DNA of 32,354 bases from Chara braunii (taxonomy: Eukaryota; Streptophyta; Charophyceae; Charales; Characeae), in the NCBI GenBank assembly GCA_003427395.1, contig BFEA01000233.1, positions 51,940 through 84,293 of the forward strand, in the 5' to 3' direction. This document shows positions 29,122-32,354 of this stretch, piece after piece. A program made the translations under genes and the position numbers. The notes under the pieces are model-generated. The model was not told where the DNA came from and made no database searches. It was given only the letters and a program-made list of their open reading frames with translations. Position 1 is the stretch's first letter; every line of letters starts with the position of its first letter.

Positions 29122-31550
29122 TCGTTGCCCTAAACAATCGCAAGCAAAACCACCTTCCTCCCGCCTTCCCCCAATTCAAAACTCTTGGTCAATCTGAATT
29201 TAGACAACCAACAAAATTAAACTAAGTTTGTGTATGCATTTCCTTAATTAACTCTTATTTAAATCTAGAAAGTCAAACATAAATTCGGTAGGGATGCATG
29301 CAATGCCCTTAGTCAAACTCTAGAAAGATGTATAGGTAAAGGTTTTAATTGGGTTTATAGAAGGAGATGAAGACTACCACTCAGTTCCTTGTCTCCAGAA
29401 CATCGTCGAGGTTCTGGCAGAGCTTCCGCAAGTGGTGGGGAAACCTCCCACAAAGGCTTTGGTACGGATTACGGGTTGCAATCACGCCAGGCGTTTTCCT
29501 CTCTGAACCAAAGACTAGAGTGGGAGCAAGAAGGGCAAAAGGAGAAAACTATAATCACTCAGATCCAAGGATGGTGCGATCACACTTGCGTGAAAGGACC
29601 TTGAATCCTTCGGACTCCTGAGGGTCATGCAATGGCGGCCAAAATGAACAGTAGTTTGGTCAAACCGACGTCAACCTTTAACTGCTGACTTCCCGACGAC
29701 CCTCCAAACCGCAGTCAAGATCCCCCTTCAACGAGCTTAGTCTATCCGTTGCTCGTAACCGAGGTATACTGGTCACCGGTAAGTCTGCACCTTTGCGGCT
29801 GGTCTGCTTCTGCTTCGTTGGCAGCGAACGACGTTGCCCGCCAAAAGGTGAGCCTGCAGTCCTGCAGCTCGTTCAGGACTACCCCGTACACCAGGTTGAG
29901 CAACACTTGTTTCAGTGGACGCAAGTCGATATAACAGTATTGACAACAGAAACTCAGTAATAACATCACAACAACTATTCAAGGGACAAAGTAGCCTGAT
30001 ATAAGGGAGGCACAATAACTCCATGAGACCCCGTACATTCACAGCGAGAATATGATGGAGATACGGTAGTGGTCGTGCTCAGCCAATAGCAGCTACACAC
30101 AACGATGTCATACAACCCTTGCAAATGGTAAAGTCCGTCAAGAACTGCGTAACACTACTGTCATGCACCAACAACCGGGGTTTACATAAGTGTCAACCCC
30201 TTACACCGTTGCTAAATGGTGAGGTACGTACTTCAGCCGCTGACTCAAAATCGGAGCGGAGCCAGATTAGAGAGCTCACACGACCTACAGATAACTTGAA
30301 GCTCCTCGAATACCTTTAGTTGCTCATCTCCTATTTCTCTCCTTTTGCCCTGATGCACCTGGATAACTTCCTGGTCGGCCGCCTGCGATCTTAGCAGCTT
30401 AACGAAGGGGAGCAGACAACGAGTGGGAGGGGGACCACCAACAAACGAGCCTCGTAATGAGCCCAAGTACGACCGACAACTTGATCACGAAGGTGATGGC
30501 CACAGTGCACAGTTGAAGGGTGAGCTCCGCCGTACTAACAAGTAAACCATACACTCCCACGTGTTCTCTCTCCTTTTTTTTATCCTCGTACTCATGTCTT
30601 GCTTTCTCCACGACCAACCGGACTCCACGCCCTCTCCATCGATAAAAAATCAATGGGCAAAAACCGAAAGAATCCTCTGCTAAAAAATGAAAATATACAT
30701 GTTTTTCCATACATCTGCACAGAGAGATAGAAGGAGGCTACTTTCCTTAATAGGATGAGCAACGCAACGCCGAACAGGCAAGCCTCCGACCACGAGGCTC
30801 GCCGCACGCTATCTCCCTCGGTAAGATGAGCAAAGTCAGGATGAATCTTCCGCTAGAACGTGAAAAGATACATTTGACACTTTGAAGCGATTATCACCGC
30901 ACGCAGTTTCCGCTAGCTGGGCAATAAGATGATGCCCTCACTCTTTCGCCAGTTTGAGTTCGCCATCATGTACATACCGATTAAAAACCCTGTCTTGGAT
31001 CTTCACTCGTCCGTTTCCGTTTGGAAACCAACGAGATAAAAGTATTTTGTCTCCGCCATAGCCTCGTTCACCATCTCCTTTCCTACGTGCACCTTCATTC
31101 CCTTACTAACTCTCATTACATTCCTCCGTCCGCTATTTTGGCTCCACCATCGGACTCGCCCAGTCCCAAAAACCCCGAACAACATCCTTTAATGCCCGAT
31201 TCTGTTGAGGAACGGGCAAGATGCATGCTCCTCACTCTCGTTCTTCTTTATTCTCCGACTCCATCCGCACACTCCTTTTCCTGTTTACCTCTAATCCTAC
31301 CAACCTTCTATTGAAACTAACCACAGATTCCCGATCGTCATCCCTCAAAACCTCTATATCCTTTTCTCACTCGCCTAAATCCGTGAAGTATCACGTGTGC
31401 TCCACTCTCCTTGTTGAGCCCCGGCTTGTCTCTCACCGTCTTTGTTGTCGACCCCCGATGCAAAGTCCCATCCAGGTTCATCCTCCATCATCCACCCGCC
31501 TCGTTGCTCCTTCCCGCCAGTCTCCCAACCAGTGTCGACCTACACGCTAA

Positions 31551-31747
31551 CCCAAACACCATAGCGACTGGCGACTAATATAGGCAGCGGGGCGATGGTC
31601 GTGGAAGTCAAGATCCGCTACTAGGGAGTGTGTATAAACTCACTTGCTGAACTACTCAGCCCCAAAGGCCGATGGCTGCGAGCACTTGCAACGAGTAGGA
31701 GGGTGCGGTCCGCTGCTAAGCCTTCAGCGTGAGCCTGGGTGAGGCGG
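31551..31747 (+). pseudogene. 26S rRNA-derived fragment, sense
   Basis: TGGTCGTGGAAGTCAAGATC, ATCCGCTACTAGGGAGTGTG, AACTCACTTGC, CAGCCCCAAAGGCCGATGGC and ACGAGTAGGAGGGTGCGGTC follow the order of a conserved stretch of eukaryotic large-subunit rRNA (ATGGAAGTCGAAATCCGCTA, AAGGAGTGTGTAACAACTCA, and so on), judged from memory. Many substitutions at normally invariant sites and a missing segment before ACGAGTAGGAGG indicate a decayed copy. It continues after the 341-bp insertion, at 32089. Confidence 0.82.
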
Positions 31748-32092
31748 TGTCGAGCGCATCCCTCTTTTTAGCTTACTTAGGCCCTGAATCGTGAGACCGT
31801 GACTGCATTATTTTGATAGGATAGGTCTGGCTATAGCATTCCCATGTTTACGCGCTTCTCCGACCTCGACAAAAGCGAAGTACTGACAGTTACTGTTGTT
31901 GCTCTTAGACACTACAAGCGTCCAAACTAAAGTTCTAAAATTTTAGTCTCCTAGTTATAGGTTAGGTCTGGATAAACTCTTGGCGAATATCTGTCCCATC
32001 AAGTCCTCCAATTCAATGAAAAAGATCAGACGGCGTTCGACATTGAAAAACACGGGCGGATACCCTTGTCAGGGTTTCTGGCCCGGCAGCGG
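31744..32092 (+). mobile_element. 341-bp TG...CA insertion in rRNA fragment, shares termini with element A
   Basis: The insertion spans 31748-32088 and is flanked by GCGG on both sides (31744-31747 and 32089-32092). Its 5' end TGTCGAGCGCATC is identical over 13 bases to elements A and B. Its 3' 43 bases match the 3' end of A at about 33 positions, including GGGCGGATACCCTTGT, and both end in CA right before the TSD. The 3' end folds as CGGGC..ACCCT/AGGGT..GCCCG. It looks like a small solo LTR or miniature derivative of the same family. Confidence 0.75.
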
Positions 32093-32200
32093 GTCCTGAC
32101 ACAAATCTTAGTGGTAATAGAAAATATTCAGATGGGGACTTTGAGGGCCGAAGTGGGGAAGGGTTCCACACGGACTGTCGTGGGACAACCTGGGCCGTCC
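32089..32200 (+). pseudogene. 26S rRNA-derived fragment, sense, continued
   Basis: ACAAATCTTAGTGGTAATAG, AAATATTCAGATGGGGACTT and GAGGGCCGAAGTGGGGAAGG, then GTTCCACACGG, correspond to the conserved rRNA stretch that directly follows the segment ending at 31747. Removing the insertion and one GCGG restores a continuous rRNA-like sequence. The match fades near 32200. Confidence 0.85.
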
Positions 32201-32204
32201 AGCC

Positions 32205-32354
32205 AACAATATGGTGCTCTCCCACTGGTGCCCGTTGGGCTCTGCTTAGGCGTAGTTCACCATCTCACGGGCCCCCGCGGCTGGCCCTGCCATGCAGGCT
32301 TCCCTTCCCTTATGGGCCAATCGCCCTCTCGACTCGCACACATGTTGAACTCCT
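32205..32354 (-). pseudogene. 26S rRNA-derived fragment, antisense
   Basis: Plus-strand GCTTAGGCGTAGTTCACCAT followed by CTCACGGG is the reverse complement of the conserved rRNA stretch CCCGAAAGATGGTGAACTAT. At the right edge GACTCGCACACATG and GAACTCCT is the reverse complement of AGGAGT(C)..CATGTGTGCGAGTC. In a normal 26S gene both lie upstream of the sense fragment, so this part is inverted and displaced. It runs off the window end. Confidence 0.8.

Larger units (their letters stand above)
25325..31550 (+). mobile_element. Element B: diverged copy of element A, 3' end lost
   Basis: Begins TGTCGAGCGCATC like element A and matches it in the same order: the 5' section, the ~121-bp tandem units, the stem-loop array, the section around CCTCCCACAAAGGCTTTGG and GGATTACGGGTTGCAATC, and the GGAACGGGC foldback. 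It is more AT-rich than A and carries a nested MITE. No coding frame is conserved between A and B. The match to A fades near 31550, where 26S rRNA-like sequence starts, so B is probably truncated by rearrangement. The 5' boundary is supported by repeat R copy 1, which lacks it. Confidence 0.72.

Noticed and set aside
25325-32088. Element B as a complete LTR element with a 3' LTR at 31748-32088
   Set aside because: The 341-bp segment matches the 5' section of B over only the first 13 bases plus weak patches, and it is cleanly inserted in rRNA sequence with its own TSD.

Overview
The window looks like a repeat-dominated stretch of a nuclear eukaryotic genome. I found no intact protein-coding gene. 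The signs are long dinucleotide and homopolymer tracts, tRNA-derived SINEs, several families of non-autonomous terminal-inverted-repeat elements with target-site duplications (TSDs), decayed reverse transcriptase and coiled-coil transposon genes, and plant-like 26S rRNA fragments. A streptophyte (plant lineage) is the best guess. A charophyte alga such as Chara would fit my impression of the reverse transcriptase, but that is inference. Most long open frames are artefacts of microsatellites or GC-rich sequence.

Layout. 1-7330: microsatellites, at least five copies of one tRNA-related SINE family, a pair of ~100-bp inverted-repeat MITEs in opposite orientation (2815-2912 and 3398-3496), tandem duplications and several near-perfect hairpins. 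7640-12190: a hAT-like non-autonomous family with CAGGG ends and CGAACGTTCGGG-type subterminal palindromes. Two copies lie head to head around a (TA)8 spacer and form a ~1.4-kb inverted repeat; a third short copy (11844-12177) has an 8-bp TSD. A different hAT-like MITE (9879-10150) has a perfect 8-bp TSD, and a large microsatellite cluster lies at 10400-11150. 12246-19385: 'element A', 7.1 kb, with TG...CA ends and an exact 4-bp TSD. 20455-25324: two copies of another repeat, a decayed reverse transcriptase on the minus strand, a further hAT-like copy, and a coiled-coil pseudogene whose five internal stops can all be read as C-to-T changes. 25325-31550: 'element B', a diverged direct-orientation copy of A. 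31551-32354: 26S rRNA-derived fragments, first sense and then antisense, interrupted by a 341-bp insertion that shares both termini with element A.

The most unusual signal is inside elements A and B. Each carries about ten short stem-loops in tandem. The loop is nearly constant within an element (core CTGAACTTACAGAGC in A, CATTCAACTTAGAAACAAA in B), while the 5-10-bp stem differs from unit to unit yet stays self-complementary. One unit in B was split by a ~520-bp MITE, and its two halves still form a perfect 10-bp stem. This looks like covariation of an RNA or DNA structure in a large, apparently non-coding element that I cannot assign to a described family.
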